DNA of 64,000 bases from contig ARYC01017293.1 in assembly GCA_000711775.1 (NCBI GenBank), positions 1-64,000 of the forward strand. Reading direction: 5' to 3'. Within the stretch, counting starts at the first letter, position 1. Each line of letters starts with the position of its first letter. The position numbers were made by a program, and so were the translations under genes. The notes below the pieces were generated by a model. That model saw only the letters and a program-made list of their open reading frames with translations, did not search any database and was not told where the DNA came from. Of this stretch, positions 23,901 to 33,084 are shown piece by piece. The stretch comes from Oxytricha trifallax. Taxonomy: Eukaryota; Ciliophora; Spirotrichea; Sporadotrichida; Oxytrichidae.

Positions 23901-26407
23901 GATATCATTTCTTGAGCCTCAACCCTTTTCATTTGTTCATTGAATGATTCCATCTTTGTTCCTCTTCCTATTAATGAATTTCAAGTTTTAATTTATAGAC
24001 TTCTGGATCCTATCCTTTAAAATCTTACTATTAAATATGGGCATCTTATAGGAGGTCAACCCTGTAAAGATACGTGGAGAAAGTTCGCAGAAGCTGTAAC
24101 AAACTTCAGAGATGGAGCTCCATTTTTATCAATTTAGTTCCATTAAATTAGTACTAAATTTGTTTAAATTTAATTAGTACCGGTACTAAATTCGTTTAAG
24201 TTTAATTGGTACCAATTTAATAGTACCAAAACTTAATTAGTACCTAGTTTTAATCCAGTGAGGTTTTAATGGAAAAGTTCCAATCTGGTTCAAAACTTAA
24301 TTGGTACCAGTACCAACCTGAACTTTATCTGAGTTGGTACCAGAATCAAAATTATTAAGTGCAAAATTACAAAAATTATAGTTATAAACTGAGTATAAAT
24401 ATGAAGTCTTAGAGCTGAGATCAAACCATCATTAATGCTGTAGCAACTCCTATATAGTCCAGCTATAGCTATAGAGGTTTTAAGAGCTTTATAATAGAAA
24501 TTTAAATTTAAACATGGCGGTCAACTTAAATCGTAGAGCGGCACTTTTAGGAGCAGGTCAATCAATGCTTAACTTTGGTTCAACCAAGAAATAAGAAGTT
24601 ATATATATTGAGAGGGTGGCAGAGCTAAGAGCTCTTGAATTTGAAGCACAGGTTTTTATTATATAGGTTTAAAACATGAAAGAGAAAGCTGAAATAGAAG
24701 TTTAAACATCAATAAAAGATGTTGAGGAAGAAAAGGAACAGCTTCAGATTTAAAGGATTAAAACTTTTGAATGCTAAGACTGCTAAAATTTTTTCTCTAC
24801 TGATTCCAGTTTGAAGAGACATATGAAAGAGGTTCACTCTGGGAAAGCTAAGGTGTATTTTAAGCATGATAAGGTCGATGGCAGGTACTAGTGCACGACT
24901 TGTGAGAAGTCTTATACTCACTCAGCTAAAGTTAAGAAACATATGCAGTAGCATCACCTAAGTGAGTTCTTGATTTAAGATAAAGAGACTTAGAAATTAG
25001 TGCCCGCTAAAAGAAAATCTATTAATCTTGAGACTTAAAAAGAACAACAGGAGAAGCTCAAGAGGCAGAAGCGAATAGAATTAATGAATCAACCTGCTGG
25101 TAATGTCTTTTTAGCATGCTTTTAAGAGAGAGCCATGTATATTCCTGCACTAAATGCAGTAGACCTTAGCAGTTGTATTGAAAACTACTTACATATAAAC
25201 GTACCTGCTAAAGCAAAACTCATAGTGGTTGATGACTATGCCTACAAGGTATATCCTTTCAGCTATCTCCTTAAAACCGAGCAGTATCAAAATGAGTTTG
25301 CTAACGAATATATTGTACTTAGAGAGGCATAGAAAAAAGATTGCAACAATTTGCTCAAGCTAGATGGTGTTATTTTAGGGTTTGGTTTCATCGCACTAAG
25401 GCTAAAAAAGTTTGAAATGACTCTCCGAGATTATCTATATTAAAACAGATACCCAGATGACTTGAATGATATTCTATCTAATATGATAAAGGGTGTTTAG
25501 GAACTTCACGAGCTTGGATACGTTCATAGAGATTTGAAGCCTGAAAATGTTATGCTAAACCTTTGCCCTTTAGAAGTAGTTGTAATCGATTTTAATAGAG
25601 CCTTAAGATAAGAGATTGTAACCTTAGCAAAGGTTCTTGGTACTCCAGGTTACTTCCCAATCAGAGAGAAATGGACTAATGGCTCTATTTAGTGGGATGT
25701 TTGGGCAGTAGCTGCAATAATTTTAGAGTGCGATATGGAAAGCATGACTTACATTAATACAAAATATGAAAAATAATCAATAAATCTAGCTGAGAAGCAC
25801 ATAAAACAAGATGATGTATGCTAAGAAATAAAGAAGATTGTAGAGAAGATAATAGTAAGAGCTCCAGCATATCCAAGACAATCCTTAGACGATATGCTCG
25901 AACCACTAAAGAAAGCGAGATTCAAGAGATACAACAAAGACAAGCAAGTAAAATTCGTGTGATATAATTAAACTAATACTCATTAAATACATATTAAAGT
26001 CTCATTAAACTTGCGTTTTCTCTACTAACCCTAATAAAACCCCAACTTTACCCTACTAATCAAAGCACTTATAAACCTCACTAAGGGGTTTTGGGGTTTT
26101 GATTTAAAGCCAGTAAAGCTCAAACCGCAGACTTACCACCCTTTAAAATTATCCAAAACACCCCATATAATCCACACAATAAGATTTCGACTAAATTGTG
26201 CGTTTTAATAGTGAAAACATTATAACTAGTAGTTTGAACAATAATAATCATAGTGACAAAGCCAAACTCGTTGAAAATAAGAAAAAAATTGAAAATAGTG
26301 ATGAAAAAGCTAATAAAAGAAGCGAGAAATATAGAGTATAAGAGAATAATAGTTAGAGTAAAGTATAAACATAGAATAATAACAACAATAATTGCTATAT
26401 TTTCTGA
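20915..26407 (+). CDS. Q/N/S-rich coiled-coil protein, split by TBE copy 1
   Basis: The N-terminal exons lie at about 20.92-21.95 kb and begin MNNHIK. They include a GT-AG intron of about 40 bases near 21.07 kb and a glutamine-rich stretch with QQNLQQQQLSQNNLSINLS near 21.6 kb. The final exon continues after TBE copy 1 and ends in TGA at 26405-26407. Removing 21991-26101 and one ATT makes the frame run directly from SSHSIQSQQSSNRRL to the C terminus. One base is missing from an A run near 20.93 kb. I recognise no catalytic domain. The exact splice structure between 21.2 and 21.5 kb is unclear. Confidence 0.5.
21991..22075 (+). repeat. TBE copy 1 left terminal inverted repeat
   Basis: These 85 bases are repeated in inverted orientation at 26017-26101 with essentially one difference, in the telomere-like part. 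A second telomere-like block, GGGGTTTTATTAGGGTT, lies at the inner end. Confidence 0.9.
22093..23156 (+). CDS. TBE copy 1 transposase (42-kDa class), broken
   Basis: The reading frame matches the IS630/Tc1-type DDE transposases of TBEs. It has an N-terminal helix-turn-helix region (KLLRKSASTVRYH). The first acidic site is FIHADEAVFTF, the second ILFVDNLSVHK, and the third YSPQFNGIEFYW, spaced as in the DDE_3 family. The enzyme would cut the terminal repeats and act at ANT targets. Compared with copy 2, one base is missing near 22106. In-frame TGA codons lie at about 22303 (shared with copy 2) and near 22473, where copy 2 has arginine. The stop at 23154-23156 is six bases from the oppositely oriented stop of the 22-kDa-class gene. 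Confidence 0.9.
23163..23953 (-). CDS. TBE copy 1 22-kDa-class protein, broken
   Basis: It starts at the ATG at 23953 and converges on the transposase gene. The core has GLFLPTMGGTKISFLKAI and NYPEISVTNLYEDAM, shared by all three copies, and the C terminus is lysine-rich. A 26-base GT-AG intron interrupts the 3' part (about 23.40-23.42 kb) at the same place in every copy and contains a TGA, so splicing is needed. An in-frame TGA near the 5' end, after THGKIN, is absent from copy 2. I do not know the biochemical role of this protein. Confidence 0.85.
23954..24513. promoter_or_regulatory. TBE copy 1 divergent intergenic region
   Basis: This stretch separates the starts of the 22-kDa-class and kinase genes, so it should carry both promoters. 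Between about 24130 and 24350 the palindromic words GGTACC and TTAGTACC / GGTACTAA recur about ten times in both orientations. Copy 2 has a similar block at 41.52-41.70 kb, but copy 3 uses a different palindrome. Confidence 0.5.
24514..25962 (+). CDS. TBE copy 1 zinc-finger/kinase protein (57-kDa class), intact
   Basis: The frame is open over 482 residues and ends in TGA at 25960-25962. Two C2H2 zinc fingers lie at about residues 85-135 (FECQDCQNFF...HMKEVH and YQCTTCEKSY...HMQQHH). A protein-kinase-like domain fills the C-terminal half. It has the candidate lysine in YAYKVYPF, the catalytic loop VHRDLKPENVML, the metal-binding triplet as IDFNRA (DFN instead of DFG), an activation segment GTPGYFPIRE and QWDVWAVAAIILE. 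The fingers may bind TBE DNA and the kinase may phosphorylate partners, but both are inferences. It is the only undamaged copy of the three in this window. Confidence 0.9.
26017..26101 (-). repeat. TBE copy 1 right terminal inverted repeat
   Basis: This is the complement of 21991-22075. It ends in GGGGTTTTG and is followed by the duplicated ATT. Confidence 0.9.
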
Positions 26408-26628
26408 TAAACATAAAAAATAATTGATATTTATTAAGTCATATTATTAGATTGACTCGTTAAAAGTATAGTAAAATATTTAAATTTCTTAACAAATTCT
26501 CCTTTTTCTTATAAAGTCATTAATCCTCCCTAAAATCTTTAAATTAAAATAGAATAAACAGATAAAATAAAAAAATCAAAATATATATATATATATATAT
26601 TATAAGTAAGTTTCATAAAGTGTTTAAA

Positions 26629-27660
26629 ATGCATTCGAATATAAAACCTTTGATAATGGATAGATTGAGATAGAAGCGATTATCAGCAGACTTAGCTTCA
26701 ATGGATATGTCTCAGCAGCATAATTACCTTCATAATGAAGATTTCTCATTTCACACTAAGAACACTCATAAGAAAAAATAGTATGTGGGATTAAATTTTA
26801 ATTTAGCTTCTGCTATAAAATCAAAAGAAACTGAGTATTAACAAAGTGAAATTTTAAGAATAATTTACTTCTTTTACTCTTAAATCTTTAATTTTATTGA
26901 ATTTTACAATAAAACAACGATGGCAACTCCGATATAAACTTAATAAACCTAATTAAGTAGTAAAAACGTTAGTAAGCTTAAGAATAACTACTTTTGTAAT
27001 AATTTGATATTTTGGATAGAATCGAGAGAATGGAGCGTATCCACCCCAAAGCAGCTTAAATATTTATAGATGAAGCTGCTAAAAGAGGCATTTATAAAAC
27101 CATTTCAAGCGATTACAAGAAAAGTTCCAACAGTTCTGTCTATAATTGTATTGAATTAAAAAATCTTAGTAATTTTATAGTAATTAATGTGCTTAAATTT
27201 TTTGTTATACAATTCTACGATATAAAGCTTCCGAAACCCAAATAGTCCAGCTCAAGACCCAAATTTAGCTCTGTTAAACTTCAATAATTCAATAGATCAA
27301 AGCAATTAGATGTTTACTAAGAGACGCTTAAGTGCAGGAGAGTATACTAGAAAGTTCCAGACCCAAAAGAAACAGAGTCAATTGGCTAAATTTGTGATTG
27401 TAGACCTGGATGGAAAGAATCAGTCAAATTAAAAATTCAATTTCTATATGGACAAATTAAACGCTGAAGAGTCCAAAGAAAAAACTATAGATATAAAAAA
27501 ATTATTATAAACAATAGAAATATCTGATTCGAAATTTTTAAATAAACTAAGCCAGAATTAAAATAAAATAAACTTTGCCTCATAACAACAAACAAAATAC
27601 TCTCTTAAACTATTATTGCTGAAATCTAAATTTAAAAAATTTTAATATGAAGAGTTTACA
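26629..27660 (+). CDS. hypothetical basic protein, two or three exons
   Basis: The first exon starts MHSNIKPLIMDRLRQK and ends near 26.78 kb. A second coding block, near 27.03-27.17 kb, contains HPKAAQIFIDEAAKRGIYK. A GT-AG intron follows, then a third exon rich in S, N, Q and K (about 27.23-27.6 kb) with FTKRRLSAGEYTRKFQ. The 3' end is not clear because TGA is absent for a long way. I recognise no domain. Confidence 0.45.
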
Positions 27661-27921
27661 AATTAAAGCTATAAGCTTTATAATTGGAATTTATTTATTT
27701 TTCATTTTTAATTAAAGTTGATTAAAAAAAAATTAGAAGCTCTAATAATATCATTAAGTTTATTGAAATATTAAATCATTATTTTCCACTCAATTTTTCT
27801 TAATATAAAACAATCATAAAATAGTTTAGAATGTCAAATTTTACATTTCCCAATCATACATTCTTTCACTTCCAAAATTTTGATTGAGCAATAACAACCT
27901 CATCACATTTACAACACCTCT

Positions 27922-28959
27922 ATGGATAGAGACGTTTAGGACACCAATTAAAAGATAAAATAAATTATTAATAGAGTAAGCCCAAAAAAAGATATGCAGA
28001 TTGGTATTAACTACTAAAATTCAGATCATATTTCTTCAATTACAGTAAACCCTAATTGCCTTTAAAATGGTGAGGTTACGACTAGGAAAAGCCGAATAAT
28101 CTTTGAGAATGATTTATCTGCTTCTTAAAACTAAAACTTATTCAGAGTTACTCCAACCAGCACAAATAATCAAAAGTCTAAACCAAGAGTAAGAGAATCT
28201 GTCTTTAACAAGAATTTGTTTCAGAGCAATTAATCGCAACAAGCTGTTAATTTTGACTTGACATAAAGCAAATCTCTACCAAGTTGTTCAAGAATTAACA
28301 AAAGTGAAATGCAAATGAATCTACGAATTATTAAGGTAACAAACTTCCAGTTTTAGGAGAGAAAACTACGGAATTCAACCTTCAAGTAAACTAGCTAAAT
28401 CCTTTTTAGGATAAGAAGAAAGGAAACTAAAAATCTAATCAATATTTACAAGGCGGTCAAAGTCCAATAGCACATATCTGGTCTGTATAGGATGATACCA
28501 CGATTATTACTAGAAGAGTTTAGATAGTTTAGAAATGTAGAAGCAGCCATTTCTTCAATAATCCCTGCTTGACATCAACAATAAGCCCTTTCATGACTTA
28601 TTCAAAAAGCTTGCACTACTAACTATGCATCTAACAATTTACAGGGGTTAAGTAGCTCAAATTTAGGCAGCTCTACTAACAATCAGAGTTCTAACAACTC
28701 AACTTCACCCAAGCCTAAGCTTGATTAAAGGATAGATAAAAATGCATCGTCACATCAACCTAACATACAAATTGAATCTCTAAATTCACAACATACTTAG
28801 AACAATCCAAACATTCTATATTTGAAAAATCTTAGACTTTCCAAGTAAAACTTAAAAGGCTACATTTTGAAGAGGTATGGAAAATCTATTTCAGACCGAC
28901 TTATGATTATACTAGAAACAAAAAATTAAGCAAAGGCATAACATAGAACTTAATAGTGA
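27922..28959 (+). CDS. hypothetical S/N/Q-rich protein
   Basis: The N-terminal block begins near MDRDVQDTNQK and runs to about 28.33 kb. After a short GT-AG-like gap the C-terminal block (about 28.6-28.96 kb) reads GLSSSNLGSSTNNQSSNNS, then an amphipathic end with LKGYILKRYGKSISDRLMII, and ends in TGA at 28957-28959. At least two frame changes lie between 28.33 and 28.6 kb. No known domain is visible. The composition matches its two neighbours, which are also disordered, glutamine-rich proteins. Confidence 0.45.
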
Positions 28960-29295
28960 CATCAACTTAATTAATCATACTTTCTTTGGCATATAAAATT
29001 CATAGAAACAATAAAGCTCTAATAATTTTTAAGTACCTAATATCTATAAATTGCTTTTTTAGATATTTCTGAATCAAATTTGATTGGGTAAATCCCATAA
29101 AATTAAAATATAAGGTTATCATTACCTGAGTAATATTTTGATATTATATAATAGATAATTTATATTCTTTTGACTTCCTTGTTTTAAGCATCATATAAAC
29201 TCTTATTAAAGTCACATAAATCAATTTTAATTAAAATTTAAATCTTAATACAACTACATCTGCTCTAAAAATCAACATAATAAAATATCTTTACA

Positions 29296-30241
29296 ATGAA
29301 TCCAGAGAGTTCAATAAGTTAAATTTTACTTATCATGATTATAATAATAATTTAGTGTTTCCCAAAATTTATTATTATTTCGTAATAATAGATGTTGTAA
29401 ATAAAGGATTTATCTGTGAACATGATTTATTTCAAATTATCTGGGCTCTCTCTAATGATAAAATACAAAGCTCTAGTAATCAATAAGAGGTCTCTGAAAG
29501 TTCTTAGAAATACAAAAACTCATCATCATAAAACATTTTTAGCTTTAATAGTGGTGAAATTAATGAACACAACTTATCATTATCCATAATTTACAAAGAT
29601 TATCATCCTTAAGTTAAAAGTTCAGTATATAGCTAATCATTTCAAAGTGACTTCAACATTATCATTTAGAATGTTTTATTATGAAAAACTGAGTTATAAA
29701 ACACTCTAGTGTTTATTAATATTTAAGAATCATAAGAGACCTTGAGAGGTAGCATAAATTTCAAAAATAGCACATTAATGATATCAAAAGTCCCGGAACA
29801 AACCTAGCTATTCACACTCAAGCAACTTAATGCTTGGTAAATAACAAAAATTTGTAATAAACTGGAAATAAAAACATAACATCTTTTGGCTAGACCTCTG
29901 AGGATTCTGATAATCACTCTTGTAGTTCAACCGCCAGGAAAAGAATAGGAGTTCCAATCAGGGGGGAAATTTAGAATATGTCTCTTAGTATGCCAAATTC
30001 AATAAGTCCAAGATAGTGAGTAAAGAAAGATATAAGAATGAAGAAAATCTTCTAAGCTATTTATGAAAGTGCCTAAACTAATATGAATGATATCGAAACT
30101 GCTCCTAAGACAAACAAAACCAATTTGTCTTCAATTAATCGTATTTAAAATTATAATATTTTACAAGCTACTAATACTCGAATCAAAGCATAAGTCCCCA
30201 AATAAGCGCATTTTCACACAATAATCCAGTTTAGTAAATGA
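29296..30241 (+). CDS. hypothetical S/N/Q-rich protein
   Basis: Coding blocks from an ATG at 29296 to a TGA at 30239-30241 include SSSQNIFSFNSGEINEHNLS, TRKSRIIFEND-like polar runs and the C-terminal IFQAIYESAQTNMND. Frame changes lie near 29.4, 29.70 and 30.02 kb. The stop codon overlaps the target duplication of retroposon A, so that element sits directly after the gene. Confidence 0.4.
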
Positions 30242-30250
30242 TCAAAGAAC
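30238..30250 (+). repeat. retroposon A target-site duplication, 5' copy
   Basis: ATGATCAAAGAAC here is repeated exactly at 31852-31864, at the other end of element A. Confidence 0.85.
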
Positions 30251-30286
30251 AAAATTTAATTATTAACTTAAAAAGTTAAGTAAATA

Positions 30287-30500
30287 GGCTGGAACGAGGA
30301 GGGACAGTCGAACCGTTCTAACCAACAGGCAGGGTATCCGCCTCATTAGTCCGAAAAGCGAACTTCCCCCAGCTGGATCGTAGGATCCAGAGGTGTGTTT
30401 TAACAAAGAAGTACACACATACTCACGAGTGCACCAATCATTGAGTATGTCAGATTTGACGCCCTTAAGTCAGTACATTCTTTTAGCACCCGTTCCAACC
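30287..30500 (+). ncRNA. structured GC-rich block, possible RNA
   Basis: These 214 bases stand out from the AT-rich surroundings. They begin GGCTGGAACG and end CGTTCCAACC, which pair and would close the whole block. Internal hairpins include GCTGGATC/GGATCCAG near 30353-30371 and TGTGT...ACACA near 30394-30418. No reading frame is favoured. It may be a structured 5' leader of element A. It matches no RNA family I know. Confidence 0.4.
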
Positions 30501-30708
30501 AAGCTAGGTACTAAACACAACCCTAGCACAACCGGAGCACACACTCAATATTAGGTTTTCTTAATTTTCGAATTGATTACCTAGAGTCCAGCTATATAAT
30601 AACAATAAAAATAGTGAGCTTACGTCTAATTAGCTCACTTACCACGCTCCACCCCAACCCCAAAAAGTCCACTCTCTGTTCATGATGACATTTTTACTTC
30701 AACTAGGT

Positions 30709-31248
30709 ATGAGGCCTGACCGAACAAATTCAGTCATATAGTTTTAAACATCTCTCAACCAGTACTACTAACAACTAAACAAAGTATTAAAAGTATCAGC
30801 ACTGTCACAAAAACCTCATAAAACTACATAAATCTCCTCAATACAAGATTCCTCACAAAGAAAAACAGACCAGAAATTTCCATAGACTACTGTATACCAT
30901 CTTTCTTCCCTTCTGGAAGAATACACAAAGATATGTTTTAGAAGGAATAACTCCCAGAAATACTCTAATACGTCACAAATAACAAACCTATTAATTTGGT
31001 ACTATATAGGAAAACCAACACCAGAAATCTATTAGAGAATCACCCCAAGTTTTTTCAGTTTAGTTGACCTAAAGATATGATGGGAATCACCCAAATATTA
31101 TCATGATATTTAATACTAAAATTAATAACTATACCAACTAACAATATACTTATTAGGGAGTAGACACCAACACAAAACAAAAGCTTCTGTTATATAAACA
31201 ACTACTAATTCAATAATAACTCTGGCCCAAAGCCAGAGAAACTTTTGA
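30709..31248 (+). CDS. retroposon A ORF 1
   Basis: The frame starts MRPDRTNSVIQFQ and is open for 123 codons to a TGA at 31078. The same frame then continues to a second TGA at 31246-31248. The protein is basic and polar, with SSLLEEYTKICFRR and LLIWYYIGKPTPEIYQRITP. Whether the internal TGA is a mutation, an assembly error or the true end is not clear. Near its end it crosses CCCCGAAAACCCC, a telomere-like tract. No known domain is seen. Confidence 0.45.
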
Positions 31249-31394
31249 AAACCCCGAAAACCCCTAAATCCCTAAACCCCATAGATTTATACCTAAAATC
31301 TAGATATTATCAATACAATTAAAGAAGATTATTTAATAACATATAAAAGATTTGGGACTTTTGTATACTATATAATAATAAAATTTAATTAAAG

Positions 31395-31673
31395 ATGTTT
31401 CAGGAAGTGGGTTTGTTTGATTTGAAGATCAACGGGAAATGGTGTCCAATCTGCAATCTTCCAGATTGCATGGAAAACAGCTACAGAACTCTGAGAGCTT
31501 TCGATGAAAATATGCAAAAACTCCAAGAATATGTTGAGTTCGGAGTGTATGATGGAGTTAGCTCCATTGATAGCGAAGAAGAAGAGAGAGAAATTGAAAA
31601 ACATGTACTCAACTTTTAGAGAGAAAGAGTATATTTAAGACAGTTGTGGGCTCACAAGAACAGATTATTTTGA
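31395..31673 (+). CDS. retroposon A ORF 2, cysteine-motif protein
   Basis: The frame starts MFQEVGLFDLKINGK and ends in TGA at 31671-31673, 92 residues. WCPICNLPDC near residue 20 gives a CxxC...C cluster that could bind zinc. An acidic serine/glutamate stretch and a basic C terminus (QRERVYLRQLWAHKNR) follow. It may be an RNA-binding accessory protein of the element. The product is small and intact. Confidence 0.5.
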
Positions 31674-31758
31674 GTTAATTTTTCAAGAAATTAATTAAAA
31701 TATATCATTGATGAGACAACCAGAGAGATTGAACAGATCAGATGATTTAAATAATATT

Positions 31759-31851
31759 AAAAGGGCTTGACCCTTATATGCTTTATTGCTTATTGATCGG
31801 GGGTCCCCAGAGACCTCAATGTGATCAAATTATTATTATTATTATATTATT
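31759..31851 (+). repeat. two-hairpin (TTA)n 3' tail of retroposon A
   Basis: The tail has a hairpin AAGGG-CTTGA-CCCTT, then a second hairpin of GGGGTC and GACCTC around a six-base loop, then ATGTGATCAAATTATTATTA. The same arrangement with compensating changes lies at 51338-51434 in element B. Confidence 0.8.
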
Positions 31852-31901
31852 ATGATCAAAGAACGAAAAGAAGCCCAAAAAACCTCAAGAATTAAACCCT
31901 G

Positions 31902-33026
31902 ATGAACTTTTCAAAGCAAAATTAATCTGAAAAGAAATGCAAGTAAATGACGTTTGAGTAATTTGTAAAGCTGCCCTTTGAAAATGAAATTCCAGCTTGT
32001 ATTGAAGACATATTCTAACTCTTGACAACTTTGAGTTACCGAGAAGTTATAAGAAAGCAAACTTTATCAGGGATGTCTAATAATTAGAATTTCTAAAAAC
32101 AAGTAAAACGCAATAACACATCCACTAATACTCAAATCATTTTTTCATCTGTAGATGGTGATGACTACTAATACACTCGAAGACTTTAACAATATTAGAA
32201 GATTCTCAAACACTATGATAAACTATTGATTAAAAATCTTACCGGCTCATTCAAGCTATTGAGTAAAAACAGACAGTAGGAAGATGATAAGTTAAGCTTG
32301 TTTTTGACATTGTAGTCAATAATTGAAAATTTCAAAAAAGTCTTTTTGATTTAGAACGAATCTTTATCTCTCAGGTTTTATAACGTTTTTTCTGAGGGAA
32401 TATGAAGCGAATTTACTTGCCAAAGTACATAGCTACACTATCGCCCTTATTTGTTGGAAACATTATAGATAAAAACTATTTCATATTTAGGCTATTGGAT
32501 GGCGACAACGATGGCCAAATTTAATCTAAAGATATCTCAGACATTTAAAGTAACGTGTTAGTTTGTCCCATAGAAAATGAGATAAGAGTCTGTAAGTGTC
32601 CTCTATTCATAGAAGTTCACTTGTTGTTTGAAATTTATGTGAAGACAAATTTGCTTACTTATAAAGTTAAGAAGCTTGAGATGGACTTTAACTTTTTTAT
32701 GAACAAGATCCCTGTGTCATGCTTGAAACAGGAGTTTATAGATAAATTGAGTATGAGTAGATAGAGACCCTCGATATTCAGTCACGAGCAATACGATTAA
32801 ACTCAAATCAAGCGATAAAATAAAAATGATTTAGAAATTGCAAATATTGAATTGGCTGCTTTGAAAAAGAAGGGATTTCTAGCAGAGTGTAATAATGCTA
32901 AGATAAAGAAATAAACAACTGATAGTAGTGCTTGATGTGATAGTATCAAGTATGCAAAATGAGAACGAGCATAATGCTAACGAAGGATATAATAACGATG
33001 AAAATGCTTTTAACAATAATGATTGA
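31902..33026 (+). CDS. EF-hand calcium-binding protein
   Basis: The gene starts MNFSKQNQSEKK, 51 bases after element A, and ends in TGA at 33024-33026. The N-terminal half is helical and polar. Near 32.5 kb, LLDGDNDGQIQSKDI matches a canonical EF-hand loop with aspartates at positions 1, 3 and 5, glycine at 6, isoleucine at 8 and aspartate at 12. A helical region with DFNFFMNKIPVSCLKQEFID follows, then a basic stretch and an acidic N-rich end. One frame change lies near 32.40 kb. A second, near 32.92 kb, would be repaired by a 19-base GT-AG segment that may be a tiny intron. A calcium sensor role is inferred from the one clear hand. Confidence 0.65.
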
Positions 33027-33084
33027 TAAAATTATGATTATTATTTAAAGAAAACTTGACATTAAATTTTGCTAGTTCTTACCA

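Larger units (their letters stand above)
21991..26101 (+). mobile_element. TBE transposon, copy 1
   Basis: This 4.11-kb element begins CAAAACCCCGAAACCCC and ends with the complementary GGGGTTTTGGGGTTTTG, so its termini imitate C4A4 telomeric DNA. The terminal inverted repeats are 85 bases and nearly identical. ATT is duplicated at 21988-21990 and 26102-26104. It carries the three genes of the TBE family: a DDE transposase, a 22-kDa-class protein and a zinc-finger/kinase protein. In Oxytricha these elements are germline-limited and take part in genome rearrangement, which is family knowledge. In this copy the kinase gene is intact and the other two are damaged. Confidence 0.95.
30251..31851 (+). 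mobile_element. retroposon A, 1.6 kb, non-LTR type
   Basis: The element is bounded by an exact 13-bp direct repeat and ends in a (TTA)n tail, as after target-primed reverse transcription. It is richer in GC than its surroundings. It has no reverse transcriptase, so it must be mobilised in trans. It contains a structured 5' block (30287-30500), a coding frame (30709-31248), a zinc-motif ORF (31395-31673) and a two-hairpin tail (31759-31851) shared with element B. Confidence 0.8.

Noticed and set aside
21905-26175. CATATAAT direct repeat around TBE copy 1 as an IES pointer
   Set aside because: It would join the flanks in the wrong frame, while the 3-bp ATT duplication gives a continuous frame.
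26581-26600. (AT)n run as a regulatory or mobile feature
   Set aside because: A 20-base AT run is ordinary in DNA of this composition.
30280-30340. tRNA-like A and B boxes on the minus strand
   Set aside because: The boxes are almost adjacent, the T-stem does not pair and no acceptor stem can be drawn.
30325-30360. Hammerhead-ribozyme-like string CTCATTAGTCCGAAAAGCGAAC
   Set aside because: The conserved CTGATGA core has two mismatches and stem II cannot form, so chance similarity is more likely.
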